A DNA stretch of 64,000 nt from Pseudoneobacillus sp042683745 (GCF_042683745.1 NZ_JBHUJX010000023.1:19439-83438); one strand, 5' to 3'. Positions 26,072-35,304 are shown, numbered from the stretch's first letter. Program-made: numbers and translations. The notes: generated by a model from the sequence alone, not told the origin.

Positions 26072-27040
26072 TTATTTTTCAACTGATTTAGTTATCAATT
26101 CATAAACTTTTTTTATGTTTGACTTAAAATAAGTAGTAAAGTACCAGTCTTGATAAGCTATTGGTACTAAAATATCATCAATGCTTTTCTTATTTTGAAC
26201 TGCCTCCGACACCAATGCTACTATATCGTTTATGTAACCTTTCACCTCATGAAGTTCATTCATTGAGCAAACATTACCATGCCACGGTACGATAGTTTCA
26301 ATATCCAGTAATTCAACCCTTTCTAAAATATTTAACCATTCCTGGGGATTTGCATACATCATTACAGGATGATGCTTCGAGAGTACTAGATCACCCATAA
26401 CTGCTATTTTTTCTTCAGGTAGATACACGAATGCATCACTTTGCGTGTGACCACCGCCATACGAGAAGAGTTGCACGGTCCGGTCACTTCCATGAATACT
26501 CATCTGTTGATCAAAAGTAATTGTTGGTAATGTATATATCAAATCAGGGAGAATTTTTATGTACTCACGATCACTAGCATTTTCCCATTCCATTTCCTTT
26601 TTCAACTTTTCGTCCGTCTCTTTTTGTATTTTCTCCTCTTGTTCGTCGATAGCATTATATATCGGTTCAGGGTTAGCCAGTTGCTGGGCTAGCCTATTTT
26701 TTCCAAATGTAGCCATAATTTCACGTGTAGTAGACGTAGAAATTATTTGCGCCTTAGGAGTAAACACTTGATTACCGCAAGTATGATCACTGTGCCAATG
26801 TGTGTTGATTACATAGGAAACTGGGTTTCCAGTAAGGCGAATTGCAGTTTCCTCCAAATCTTTTGCAGCTTGTATTGTTGAAAAGGTATCAACCACTAGC
26901 GTTGAATCACCAAGATCAATGATAGCTGCATTTCCTACTGAACCTGTACCAGGCACTGAAATTGCTGCATATACACCCTCAGCGACGTTATTTATTTGGA
27001 AATGCTTTGATACCGTGAAGGTTTCTATTCTATTATTCAT
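26072..27040 (-). CDS. Metallo-beta-lactamase-fold hydrolase
   Basis: 322 residues. The zinc motif HWHSDHTCG gives His81, His83, Asp85 and His86; further ligands are in SYGGGHTQSDAFVYLPEEKI and VPWHGNV. An insertion of about 60 helical residues (110-165) lies between the first and second motifs. It belongs to the broad MBL group that includes quinone and beta-lactam-like hydrolases; no signal peptide, so it is cytoplasmic. RBS GAGGAGAGGG. Substrate unknown. Confidence 0.87.
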   Translation of the reverse strand: MNNRIETFTVSKHFQINNVAEGVYAAISVPGTGSVGNAAIIDLGDSTLVVDTFSTIQAAKDLEETAIRLTGNPVSYVINTHWHSDHTCGNQVFTPKAQIISTSTTREIMATFGKNRLAQQLANPEPIYNAIDEQEEKIQKETDEKLKKEMEWENASDREYIKILPDLIYTLPTITFDQQMSIHGSDRTVQLFSYGGGHTQSDAFVYLPEEKIAVMGDLVLSKHHPVMMYANPQEWLNILERVELLDIETIVPWHGNVCSMNELHEVKGYINDIVALVSEAVQNKKSIDDILVPIAYQDWYFTTYFKSNIKKVYELITKSVEK

Positions 27041-27249
27041 GATTCCCTCTCCTCATTACTTAAAATATCTTTTTATATTAACATGTAAAAATAACAAAAT
27101 ACATTTTTTCCCACTACTCAATCTTCCAAAAGACTTTCCTTTAGAAAAGCTTAAGCAAAAAACCTGCCCCGTTCGTAATGAAAATGTAATACTCGATGTA
27201 GAAGTAAGGTGATAATACAATTATATAGGTAAAATCGTAAAGAAGAGTA
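27041..27249. other. Intergenic, no gene seen
   Basis: AT-rich, upstream of both the MBL gene (minus) and the DUF3888 remnant (plus). No clear regulatory element seen. Confidence 0.4.
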
Positions 27250-27650
27250 TTGAAAAAGGTTCAAATCGTTTATATACTATCCCTTGTACTTATTACTTCT
27301 TTTCAAACAAAAACTGTTTCATCACCTAAATCAACTAAGGCTCTGAAGAGTTTAGGTTACAGGTTAGGCTAATGCTTACTCCTAATATAAGAGAACAGTT
27401 GAATAACTTTTAATATCCTAAGATATTAAAGTAGTTCTCATCTACTTACCCCTTGGAAAATTGAAGTAATTGAAACAAAAAGAGTAAATGGCTACCGTAG
27501 CTTAATACTAGAAATTACATTCGAAATTGAACCTACCATGGTGGACACTGGGTTCCATTAGAGAATGACAAAATGATTTGTGAAATTTACCTTGGTAATA
27601 AGGTAAATTTGATAGATCACACACACTTAAAAACCTATGGACAAATATAA
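27250..27650 (+). pseudogene. Broken DUF3888 gene
   Basis: From TTG 27250 the frame gives MKKVQIVYILSLVLITSFQT, a signal peptide, to KSLGYRLG and a stop; shifted frames continue LMLTPNIREQLNNF, FSSTYPL, VIETKRVNGYRSLILEITFE and IEPTMV, ending HTHLKTYGQI-stop at 27650. The order matches secreted DUF3888 proteins. At least three frame breaks are needed. The following 240 bases hold nothing else I recognise. Confidence 0.72.
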
Positions 27651-27892
27651 AACAGCTCCGATCTCGACCTCTTGCCCTTAGTGAAAGAAAATTCGAACCT
27701 TTTCTTGGTATATTTCTTATTTTAGTTTGAGAATTGAAATCCTTTTTATATTATTTATTACTATTTATTACTCAACAACTGAACTCGTTCCGCAGCGATA
27801 TCCATGTTTAACTCATGCATCCAATTGTATAAACCACTGTTTATTAAATAAACTCGCTTTTTTACTTGAAAGTGCTTTACCAAATACTTCAT

Positions 27893-28732
27893 TCACTGAT
27901 TTTGATTGTATAATTGACTATGCAATTGTTCTAATATTTTCACTATATTTTCTCGTAACCTTAAATAATCACTTTTGTACAGTAGTCGAAAATAAAAGCT
28001 TCGTAAAAAGTTAACAACATTGGACCTCTTCCAAAAGTAGTTTAAACTATAACCTTCATTTTCTAGTAGTTTCTTTAATTCATTTGAAATTTTTAATATC
28101 CAAATTTCAATATCACTATCTGTTAATCCTTGCTCCATAAGGGCCTCTACTGCAAAAATTAATCTTTCATCTTCATCATCAACATATGGTAATCCACTGA
28201 TGCTTTCTTTGAATAAACATATTTTAATTATTTCAAGACATTCTGAAGATAAAGTGAAATTAAAATTCGGATGTCTTATGGCTGATGTTAGTAGATCTGC
28301 ACCATGTGCAATACTATGTGCCCATCCTTTTCCCTCCACATAACCACGAATATCTTTTTCAAGTTTCAAGTATTCAATACTACCCTCAGTTGCTTGTTTC
28401 AAAATATCCCCAGACAAGAACCGCTTTTCGCTGTCTTTTTCTAATACTAGTCCAATAACTAGAGCAGAAAAAGATCGAGTAAATACTGAGTCATTCCCTT
28501 TTTGACCTATATTCATAAACAAGCGGCACAAACAAACCTTAAGAATATGTTCCATTTGTTTTTCTGTTAAATAATCTTCTAAAATTAATTTCCCAAATGT
28601 ATTAAAAATTAATGTATCCCTTAGTTCAGAGTCAACTGAGCCTATATTATCCAACATTCTGTCAATAAGGCTATCTAAATTGCTTTGTAGTAAAGCTGTA
28701 TCAACATTTTTCAGTTCTGACTTTAGTGACAT
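27893..28732 (-). CDS. DUF2785 protein
   Basis: 279 residues, nearly all helical, with the DUF2785 signatures DSELRDTLIFNTFGKLIL, FTRSFSALVIGLVLEKD and EGKGWAHSIAHGADLLTSAI; the two His residues of WAHSIAHGAD are conserved in the family. No function is known. RBS GGTGGTGAG before ATG. It stands alone. Confidence 0.85.
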   Translation of the reverse strand: MSLKSELKNVDTALLQSNLDSLIDRMLDNIGSVDSELRDTLIFNTFGKLILEDYLTEKQMEHILKVCLCRLFMNIGQKGNDSVFTRSFSALVIGLVLEKDSEKRFLSGDILKQATEGSIEYLKLEKDIRGYVEGKGWAHSIAHGADLLTSAIRHPNFNFTLSSECLEIIKICLFKESISGLPYVDDEDERLIFAVEALMEQGLTDSDIEIWILKISNELKKLLENEGYSLNYFWKRSNVVNFLRSFYFRLLYKSDYLRLRENIVKILEQLHSQLYNQNQ

Positions 28733-28948
28733 ACTCTCACCACCCTTTTTATTTTGTTATATTCTTATTACACAAGCCTACAATTGTAACTAAAGTGACG
28801 ACTTTTTATAATTATCAATAGCTTCTGTTACTTACAAAATATTTAGCTTTAGCACGCACTTACCAAGACAAAACTAAAACAATATTAAAGAATAAAAACA
28901 AATAAAACCCATATATTTACATTAATAACTAATCGAGGAGAGTTTAGA

Positions 28949-29221
28949 ATGATTAAATCTCTATTAATAATTTTATTAATTCTTTTAATAATTATCTTTT
29001 TTCTTATAATAGGAATAAAAAGTAAACAACAAGCAATTCAAACATACTCAGTTCCGTTTTTCATCAAAAGCTATTCTAATTTGATAGATAAGGGACATAG
29101 CGAACAAAACAAAACATTTATAGAAAAAATTAATGACTTTTTTGATGACAATGAGAACTCTGATATGAATGGTGATGGGAATAGCGGTTTTAGTAACAGT
29201 AGTGATGATTTCGACGAATAG
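28949..29221 (+). CDS. Small membrane-anchored acidic protein
   Basis: 90 residues. A single strongly hydrophobic segment (SLLIILLILLIIIFFLIIG, residues 4-22) is followed by a basic junction and an acidic, Asn/Ser/Asp-rich tail (FFDDNENSDMNGDGNSGFS). RBS GAGGAGAG is strong. The tail suggests an unstructured external or cytoplasmic extension. Family and function unknown. Confidence 0.65.
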   Translation: MIKSLLIILLILLIIIFFLIIGIKSKQQAIQTYSVPFFIKSYSNLIDKGHSEQNKTFIEKINDFFDDNENSDMNGDGNSGFSNSSDDFDE

Positions 29222-29322
29222 ATTTTTATTTTGAGTATGAAATTAATCATTCTTTATCACTATTAAAATGTCACTTTTGTTAAAGATTTTTTAATTAATG
29301 TAACCGTGACTTCCACACGAAA

Positions 29323-29901
29323 TTAATTTGTCGGTAGATGGACAGAATAATCTTCGGTCGTTTCTATTAAATCTCCATTTGATGAAAATCCTTTTATTTT
29401 ATACGTTGTTTCCTTTTTTGCTTCATCTACAAAAGCAAACCAAATATACCTATCCTTTCCTAAAATTGTTTTAGCCTTTACCTTTTTAACGTCTCCTCCG
29501 TAGATATATTCCACTTCAATTTCTGCTATTTTACTGTCAGTGATCATACCTAACAACATAGGGAACGGTGATTTTTTATCCATTTTCGGTAGGTAAATAC
29601 TATGAATATTTTCTATTGAACTCCCGAAACCTCCACCTCCCCTATCAAATGTTGCTGCCCACCCAAACAATCTCTTTTTCAAAAATCTGGCTTCAAGTGA
29701 ATTTGTATTTTTAAAGTTTCCATAAAACACAACAAGTCCATTAGTAACCTTTTCTTTATGAAATATTATATTACTGTTATCGCTAGATCCTTCATCGATC
29801 ATTCTGTGAATCTGTTGATCAGATAAAGTTTTATTATTTGACACACTTATTTTTAGTAGGATAAAAATAACAAAAGCAGCTATCCAACTAATTTTTTTCA
29901 T
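29323..29901 (-). CDS. Secreted or membrane-anchored hypothetical protein
   Basis: 192 residues from ATG 29901; GGGAGG lies just upstream, inside the longer frame. An N-terminal signal (MKKISWIAAFVIFILLKISV) leads to a soluble beta-rich domain with GWAATFDRGGGGFG and IAEIEVEYIYGGDVKKVKA, and ends YSVHLPTN. The pattern recalls small Bacillus exported proteins of unknown role. No lipobox Cys is present, so it is either cleaved or N-anchored. Confidence 0.65.
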   Translation of the reverse strand: MKKISWIAAFVIFILLKISVSNNKTLSDQQIHRMIDEGSSDNSNIIFHKEKVTNGLVVFYGNFKNTNSLEARFLKKRLFGWAATFDRGGGGFGSSIENIHSIYLPKMDKKSPFPMLLGMITDSKIAEIEVEYIYGGDVKKVKAKTILGKDRYIWFAFVDEAKKETTYKIKGFSSNGDLIETTEDYSVHLPTN

Positions 29902-30022
29902 ATTCTCACTCCCTCCCACAAATATTTTTCATTATTAATTCTACCGAGCCATTCGTTTTTCCCATAACCTTATGCGTCGATTATTCAAATATTTCATCAA
30001 ACACAAATGATTAAAACATATT

Positions 30023-30427
30023 TTAAAAAGATCTACTGATCACCGTTCCTATGTATTTCATTGCATCTAAAGCCCTGATTCGTTGCACCTCACCTAATTC
30101 ATCCAAAGGAAACCATTTATATTCAGAGTGTTCAGCACTAAGCTTGATCTCCTCTCCCTCAGGAAGGGAACAGCAAAACATTGCAACTTGTGAATTGACT
30201 ATGCTGTGAAAATAAAACCCAGTTAATACCACTTCTTGTACTTCCACACCGAGTTCTTCACGACATTCACGAAGCAATGCTTCATGAATAGTTTCACCTG
30301 GCTCAATACTACCGCCTGGTGTACTCCATCCCCTATTTCCGTAGGTTCGCTTTATTAGAAGCATATGAGCTTCCGCATTAAAAATTATGGCATGAGCACC
30401 AAATCTATAAGTATCATTAAAAGCCAA
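30023..30427 (-). CDS. NUDIX hydrolase, TTG start
   Basis: 134 residues. The start is TTG, eight bases after GAGGAGG; no ATG fits. The Nudix box PGGSIEPGETIHEALLRECR-EELG spans about 37-60. The start (FNDTYRFGAHAIIFNAEAHM) and the TYGNRGWSTPGG segment are typical of small MutT-like proteins. Substrate unknown. Monocistronic, AT-rich flanks. Confidence 0.85.
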   Translation of the reverse strand: MAFNDTYRFGAHAIIFNAEAHMLLIKRTYGNRGWSTPGGSIEPGETIHEALLRECREELGVEVQEVVLTGFYFHSIVNSQVAMFCCSLPEGEEIKLSAEHSEYKWFPLDELGEVQRIRALDAMKYIGTVISRSF

Positions 30428-30556
30428 TTTAAACTCCTCCTCGTTTCCATTAATTTCATACTAACATAATATTCAGGAAATAATCGTTATTGGTCTTACT
30501 TTTCAAAACTTAAACAAAAATGCGTTATACTATTAGTACACTAGTCCATAACAAAG

Positions 30557-30607
30557 AGCCGTAAATAAACAAGTTAGGAATATAAACTTGTTTATTTTAC
30601 AGCTTTT
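30557..30607 (-). terminator. Long hairpin terminator
   Basis: GCCGTAAATAAACAAGTT pairs with AACTTGTTTATTTTACAGC. It lies 30 bases after the stop of the GNAT gene at 30640 and shares sequence with the hairpin at 25088. Confidence 0.6.
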
Positions 30608-30639
30608 CTAGATCATTCGATATATAACTAATGCAGCCT

Positions 30640-31107
30640 CTAACTTAACACCTTCTTAAAATCAATTCTTGTATAGGTTTTATCATAAGCAGAACCATCA
30701 TCATTATAAAAAACTGCATTTTTTAAGTATGGTTCTGAAATAGCTTCGTAACCATGTGATTTAATTAACTTTATCATTTTAGAATTTTCAATTGGATCAA
30801 CACTCACAAATATCTCTGAGTAACCTAAGTCTCTTGTAATATTTTCTCTAAACCTTATTAAATCTGAACCTATACCATTACCGCGATAATTCTCATTCAC
30901 ATAAAGATCACTTAATTTAGGAAATAAAATTCCTTTAACTTTGAGAACTCCAAAACCTAAGATTAGCTCATTTTGTTCAGCTAATACCAAATATACTTTA
31001 TTTTTCGAAAATTGCTTTAAATAGTTCGTGAATAAATCTTTATTATTCCTAATTTCGCATAAACCCGATACGTCGTTTTCATTTGCTAATCTTATTATGT
31101 ACTTAAT
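30640..31107 (-). CDS. GNAT acetyltransferase with an apparent ATT start
   Basis: The full-length frame is 155 codons: after ATT (31107-31105) it reads KYIIRLANENDVSGLCEIRN, continuing to VYLVLAEQNELILGFGVLKV, the acetyl-CoA loop NENYRGNGIGSDLIR and a normal C-terminus. AGGAG lies eight bases before the ATT, exactly where ATG is expected. The only shorter candidate (TTG near 30990) lacks an RBS and would remove the first strands. Either ATT is used, as in infC, or the start codon is mutated. Confidence 0.6.
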   Translation of the reverse strand: MKYIIRLANENDVSGLCEIRNNKDLFTNYLKQFSKNKVYLVLAEQNELILGFGVLKVKGILFPKLSDLYVNENYRGNGIGSDLIRFRENITRDLGYSEIFVSVDPIENSKMIKLIKSHGYEAISEPYLKNAVFYNDDGSAYDKTYTRIDFKKVLS

Positions 31108-31282
31108 TTTTACTTCTCCTCTATTTACTAGTTTGTTTTACAAAACTGACCCTTTAATGTCTCAACAAACAAAAATTCCCAAGATACATTAAGAATATGA
31201 ATAGGCTCCAGCATATTTGGGTCTCTTTAAGATTAGTTATAATGGAAGAAACTTTCCCCTTTAGTTAATTATGCACAAAGGT

Positions 31283-31792
31283 TTACTTTAGAGGTACTTT
31301 AAAATACCAAACCATAAAAACAATACATATTAAAGATAAAACATAAGTTAATAAAGGTCTTGTGAAATGAAGACGTAACATAATGTACATTGAAGAATAA
31401 AAGAAAAATTCCATCCAAAATTCATAACCGTGTTTTAAGAGCAATCTTTCAAAATGTACAAAGGGATATTCAACAATGATTGAGCCAATAACCCAATAAG
31501 CAATATATTTTACCTGTTTACCTATTTTATTTGATGAAAATGGGTAATGAGTAAGATATAAAAGCGTGACTGCTGGAAGGATAATAAATAGGTAAAATAA
31601 CTCAACAATATAATGTTTTTTGGGTAAAAAATCTGGTTTATGCTCCCAGAGTAGATAATTTTGACATAAGTGGTTATAAAGAAAGTTACAAATAATTACA
31701 TATGCAATTGTAAGGGCGTACTTCTGCCAATGTTTCCAATCACCTTTATATATAGCAAAACCGAGCATGGTAATTGTTAAGATTAAGTGCAT
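31283..31792 (-). CDS. CBO0543-type membrane protein, paralog 1
   Basis: 169 residues with five or six membrane helices: MHLILTITMLGFAIYKGDWK, then YVIICNFLYNHLCQNYLLWE, VELFYLFIILPAVTLLYLTHYPF, and the C-terminal FFFYSSMYIMLRLHFTRPLL. The layout and aromatic-rich loops fit the CBO0543 family of Firmicutes membrane proteins. Function unknown. Two related proteins are encoded at 35580 and 38257. Confidence 0.65.
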   Translation of the reverse strand: MHLILTITMLGFAIYKGDWKHWQKYALTIAYVIICNFLYNHLCQNYLLWEHKPDFLPKKHYIVELFYLFIILPAVTLLYLTHYPFSSNKIGKQVKYIAYWVIGSIIVEYPFVHFERLLLKHGYEFWMEFFFYSSMYIMLRLHFTRPLLTYVLSLICIVFMVWYFKVPLK

Positions 31793-31900
31793 ATAAATAT
31801 CACCAAATTACTTATCCTTTCTAATCGGGTGTTAGGTTTTTTATTATCAAATAGACAATTTGAGACAGAATGAAAAAGCCAAAAAATGGGTCATATGATG

Positions 31901-31928
31901 GGTGTTTCTAAAATAAACACTCCATTTC
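31901..31928. terminator. Hairpin in the gap before the TnpB element
   Basis: ATGGGTGTTT and AAACACTCCAT pair around CTAAAAT. The rest of 31800-32120 holds no gene. Confidence 0.4.
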
Positions 31929-32120
31929 TTTTAATTAAGAATATTATTATTATTATGCCGCACTGATATTAATAAAATTCTTTTCGTTAGGGTGGGAATT
32001 TTTCATATTTGGCTAATCTGTCCCGAAAAAAATGAAATTAAGCCAAAACTTTTTTATTTTTGACTCAAAGAAATCTGTGCATATGAAAGTCTTTATGATT
32101 TTTTCTTACATTTTACCATG

Positions 32121-32290
32121 TTGAACTACTCACCCCTTAACAACCTTGCGGTCTGTTTGAAGGGGGAGATTCCTAAGAACACCAGTGTATCCACCAGTTA
32201 TTGATTAGGCGATCCCTGTCGCTCCAACAGTTAGAAGTCTTATCGCTTCATTTTTAAGATTTTGTCCTGCGTTAATATCCCTATTGAGGT
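32121..32290 (-). ncRNA. Predicted omega RNA (reRNA) of the TnpB element
   Basis: In TnpB systems the guide RNA overlaps the 3' end of tnpB and ends past the right end. Here the stretch from the tnpB tail through the CTCCCCCTT...AAGGGGTGAG hairpin to TAGTTCAA has that layout. The guide would then start near 32120 (minus strand). Inferred from position and hairpin only. Confidence 0.4.
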
Positions 32291-33380
32291 GTGCTCCACA
32301 AGAAGGACAGTCCCACTCACGAAGGTTTAGATTCTTAACGTCTTTGTTTTGATAGCCACAACATGAACAAAGCTGACTGGATGGGAAATTCTTCGCCACT
32401 GTCACAACTTGTTTGCCATACCATTTCGCCTTGTATTCGATCATGGTTTTGAATTGTGACCATGATACTTCATTAATGGCTTTGGCAAGATTATGATTCT
32501 TTAACATGTTAGATACCGACAAATTTTCCATCCCTATTATGTCGTGGTTTTTGACAATCACGGTTGAAATTTTGTCTAAGTAATCTTTTCTAGCGTTCGT
32601 TATTTTTTCATGGATGCGTGCAACTTTCATTTTCGCTTTGTACCAATTGGAACCACCTATCGTGCGTCTACTCATGATTCGCTGTGCTTTAACTAACTTT
32701 TCCTCTAGTATGCGGAAAAATCTTGGATTAGAGAAAGTAGTTCCATCTGAAAGGATAGCAAAATCTTTTAATCCGACATCTATGCCAACAGCAGAGTTCG
32801 TTTTGGGTAATTCCGTCACTTCTGTTTCCGTTGCTAAAGAAACAAAATACTTTCCCGAAGGGTTACGCCTAATAGTAGCACTGATGATTCGACCTTCTAC
32901 TTCACGACTCTTTGCAAAGCGTACGGGTCCTAACTTTGGAAGTTTAATATGACGTTCCAATACAGCAATATTTCCATTCGTGTATTTTGTGGTATAGGAT
33001 TGAACTTGATTCTTTTTGGACTTAAAACGAGGATATTTATTCTGCTTTTTGTAATAGCGATCATAGGCATCCGCTAATGTTTCAACAGATTTCTGTAAAG
33101 CAATACTATCTACTTCTTTTAAAAAAGAATACTGCTTCTTCAACTCGGGGAGCAATTTAATCGTTTCGTATTTATTTAAGCACTTGCCTTTCCAGTTGTT
33201 AGTTGGAATTTGACCATTCTGGACCATTTCTTCAACGATGTACCAATAAGCATCTTTTTCTTTCTGTTTTCCGAGAAAGAAATTGAATACAAATCTTGAA
33301 CATCCAATCGTTTTGTTAATGACTTCAATTTGGTATCTGTTTGGATAGATTCGAAATTTATAGGCTTTACTTACAATCAT
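32205..33380 (-). CDS. tnpB: RNA-guided endonuclease TnpB
   Basis: 391 residues starting MIVSKAYKFRIYPNRYQIEV. RuvC motifs are complete: Asp201 in GIDVGLKDF, Glu285 in GMENLSVSNM, Asp368 in HLNRDINAGQN. The zinc ribbon has Cys338, Cys341, Cys358 and Cys361 (CSCC...CPSC). The N-terminal wedge and helical bundle (RFVFNFFLGKQ, DSIALQKSVETLADAYDRYY) are intact. All catalytic residues are present, so it may be an active nuclease. No tnpA is near, so the element cannot move by itself. Confidence 0.92.
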   Translation of the reverse strand: MIVSKAYKFRIYPNRYQIEVINKTIGCSRFVFNFFLGKQKEKDAYWYIVEEMVQNGQIPTNNWKGKCLNKYETIKLLPELKKQYSFLKEVDSIALQKSVETLADAYDRYYKKQNKYPRFKSKKNQVQSYTTKYTNGNIAVLERHIKLPKLGPVRFAKSREVEGRIISATIRRNPSGKYFVSLATETEVTELPKTNSAVGIDVGLKDFAILSDGTTFSNPRFFRILEEKLVKAQRIMSRRTIGGSNWYKAKMKVARIHEKITNARKDYLDKISTVIVKNHDIIGMENLSVSNMLKNHNLAKAINEVSWSQFKTMIEYKAKWYGKQVVTVAKNFPSSQLCSCCGYQNKDVKNLNLREWDCPSCGAHLNRDINAGQNLKNEAIRLLTVGATGIA

Positions 33381-33589
33381 GAATTTCACCACACTTTGCA
33401 AGAACGTTTGTTCTAATCATACCATAATAGGACCTTGTTAGCTAACGCCAACCGACATTCATCTCCCACCTACTCATTGGGCTACGCCCTTCCCATTCCT
33501 TGAGGTGGGAGTCTTCTGTCGGAAATGATAAATATATCATTGTGTGTAGTGCATAATTAGTGGCTTTTGAATATTTCATTTTCCATAGA

Positions 33590-33610
33590 AAAAGACCGTC
33601 AATGACGATC
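33590..33610. terminator. Hairpin terminator
   Basis: GACCGTC-AA-TGACGATC preceded by GAAAAA on the plus strand, so the T run is on the minus strand. It serves the APH gene at 33691. Close kin of 17346-17371. Confidence 0.65.
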
Positions 33611-33690
33611 TTGTTGTGTAATAAAGCTCTCTGCTACTTTAGATGCAATTTATTATTAAACCGCATATATAGAGAGGAATCTCCTCCACT

Positions 33691-34554
33691 TTAACGTATC
33701 CATTTTTTTAATCTCATTATATTTTCTTCTAGAAATAAAGCATTTTTTTCAATTCCACGACGTTTACACCATCCAATACTATTGAAAGCATCAGTAAATT
33801 GATAAAAAGGCAATACATCATCTAGATTAATTAATGGTCTGATACTTTTATAGCCCTTTTGATAGGCATTATACAAGGTAGAATCGATACTTAAAAAATC
33901 ACGATACAATTTGGTGAAATCAACTTCTGTTGAACCAAACCTTACACTTTCAAAATCTATCATTCCTGAAACTTTATCATCATCAACAATTATATTTGCT
34001 GGTCGAAAATCCATATGTATAAAACTTGGTCCATCCGGAGATGGGAGCTGTTCTTTCATTTCCTCATATTTTTCAATGGCTTTTTTGTATATTTCTTCAT
34101 CCAAAACGTCCCTAACATCCTCAGCAAAACTATAAAATTGGTTTTCAATAAAATTAGACCAATTAGGAAATTCATTTTGTATACCTGTTAACACTCGCTC
34201 TTTAGTAGGACGAATAGTATGCATTTCAGCATGAAGGACCCCAACTTGAAACGCCACTGATGGTGTAGCCATTGATGTTAACGGTTTTCCTTTTAACTCT
34301 GATAACAAAAAGGCACCAGGACACTCCTCATCACCAGACCAATAATCCAACATTTCAGGAATGGAGACATTCCCTTCTAAAATTTCATAGGCTTCTAACT
34401 CCCGCTGACACTTCAACTTTGTAAAAGGAATTTTCAAAAAAACATTTTCACCATTTGACAAAGTACATTTATAGACTGTTGAGCTATGGGAATCATCAAC
34501 TTCACTCATTGACTGTACTATCAATCCAAATTGTTGAATAACACGCTTTAACAT
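33691..34554 (-). CDS. Aminoglycoside phosphotransferase-family kinase
   Basis: 287 residues from ATG 34554 (GGAGG upstream). The APH/choline kinase fold is marked by FLKIPFTKLKCQRELEAYEI (ATP-site Lys), the Brenner motif FIHMDFRPANII (His180, Asp182, Asn187) and GMIDFESVRFGSTEVD (Asp200). Proteins this far from true APH enzymes phosphorylate varied small molecules, and resistance should not be assumed. No signal peptide. Monocistronic. Confidence 0.85.
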   Translation of the reverse strand: MLKRVIQQFGLIVQSMSEVDDSHSSTVYKCTLSNGENVFLKIPFTKLKCQRELEAYEILEGNVSIPEMLDYWSGDEECPGAFLLSELKGKPLTSMATPSVAFQVGVLHAEMHTIRPTKERVLTGIQNEFPNWSNFIENQFYSFAEDVRDVLDEEIYKKAIEKYEEMKEQLPSPDGPSFIHMDFRPANIIVDDDKVSGMIDFESVRFGSTEVDFTKLYRDFLSIDSTLYNAYQKGYKSIRPLINLDDVLPFYQFTDAFNSIGWCKRRGIEKNALFLEENIMRLKKWIR

Positions 34555-34754
34555 CAAAATTTCCCTCCATATTATAAGAAAACTATTAAACTATTCCTAT
34601 AATACTAATCTACTATCGAAATAAACTTGATTTTCACAATATCCACTAAGCGCTTAAATATACTTACTCTATATGCAACTCTCCACTAACTCTAAATCCA
34701 ATGAAAGGAGATTTTTTAGTGTAACATCACCCAAGTTAATTTTCCTAATTACCA

Positions 34755-34797
34755 TTAAAAAGGTTAACCAGTTTAAATAACTGGTTAACCTTTTAAT
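34755..34797. terminator. Perfect palindrome, bidirectional terminator
   Basis: TTAAAAGGTTAACCAGTT and its complement around TAAAT. It lies between the VOC gene (ends 34921, minus) and the APH gene and can insulate them. Confidence 0.75.
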
Positions 34798-34920
34798 ACG
34801 AACGCCCACGTTAGTTTTAGTGAACTTGTCATAATATTATATTCTTATGTAAAATAAGAAAGATGTCACCTATTATTAAACCTAAAAAATTAATAATCCC
34901 GTTCTAAAATTAGAACATAA

Positions 34921-35304
34921 TTACATCTGCGCTATTTGAATAAGGTTGCCGCATGTATCGTCGAAGACAGCTATTGTGATTTCGCCCATTACTGTCGGTT
35001 CCATAGTAAACTTCACGCCTTTTTCCGATAAACTTTTGTACTCTTTATAGATATCTACGACACCAAACATTGTTGCTGGAATACCCTCCGCAAATATTTT
35101 CTTTTGATACTCTTTAGCGGCTGGATGGTTGTTCGGTTCGAGTATAAGCTCTGTTCCATCTTGATCCTCAGAAGATACTAGGGCTATCCATCTAAATTCT
35201 CCAACGGGAACGTCATGCTTTATTTTAAAACCCAACTTTTCTGTATAGAATGCCAGCGCCTTGTCTTGATCTTGTACAAATAAACTTGTTACAATGATTT
35301 TCAT
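34921..35304 (-). CDS. VOC-family protein
   Basis: 127 residues starting MKIIVTSLFVQDQDKALAFY (AAGGAGG upstream); the longer frame to 35349 lacks an RBS. A single glyoxalase-like domain: TEKLGFKIKHDVPVGEFRWI, then TELILEPNNHPAAKEYQK and FDDTCGNLIQIAQM. The terminal metal-ligand Glu is replaced by Gln (NLIQIAQ), as in several bleomycin-resistance-like groups. Function unknown. Confidence 0.8.
   Translation of the reverse strand: MKIIVTSLFVQDQDKALAFYTEKLGFKIKHDVPVGEFRWIALVSSEDQDGTELILEPNNHPAAKEYQKKIFAEGIPATMFGVVDIYKEYKSLSEKGVKFTMEPTVMGEITIAVFDDTCGNLIQIAQM

Larger units (their letters stand above)
32121..33527 (-). mobile_element. Solitary tnpB element of the IS200/IS605 (IS1341-like) superfamily
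   Basis: A tnpB gene flanked by imperfect-hairpin ends, without tnpA. The left end (33419-33527 on the plus strand) has GACTCCCACC facing GGTGGGAG, a subterminal hairpin typical of IS605-type ends. The right end has a CCCCCTT/AAGGGG hairpin near 32130-32167, ending about TAGTTCAA. TTTAT abuts the left end and would be the target/TAM motif. Boundaries are estimates. Confidence 0.65.

Noticed and set aside
27727..28014. Plus-strand 95-codon frame
   Set aside because: Mostly antisense to the DUF2785 gene, no RBS, low-complexity product.
33691..34554. Aminoglycoside resistance determinant
   Set aside because: Only the broad kinase fold is supported; nothing indicates aminoglycoside specificity.
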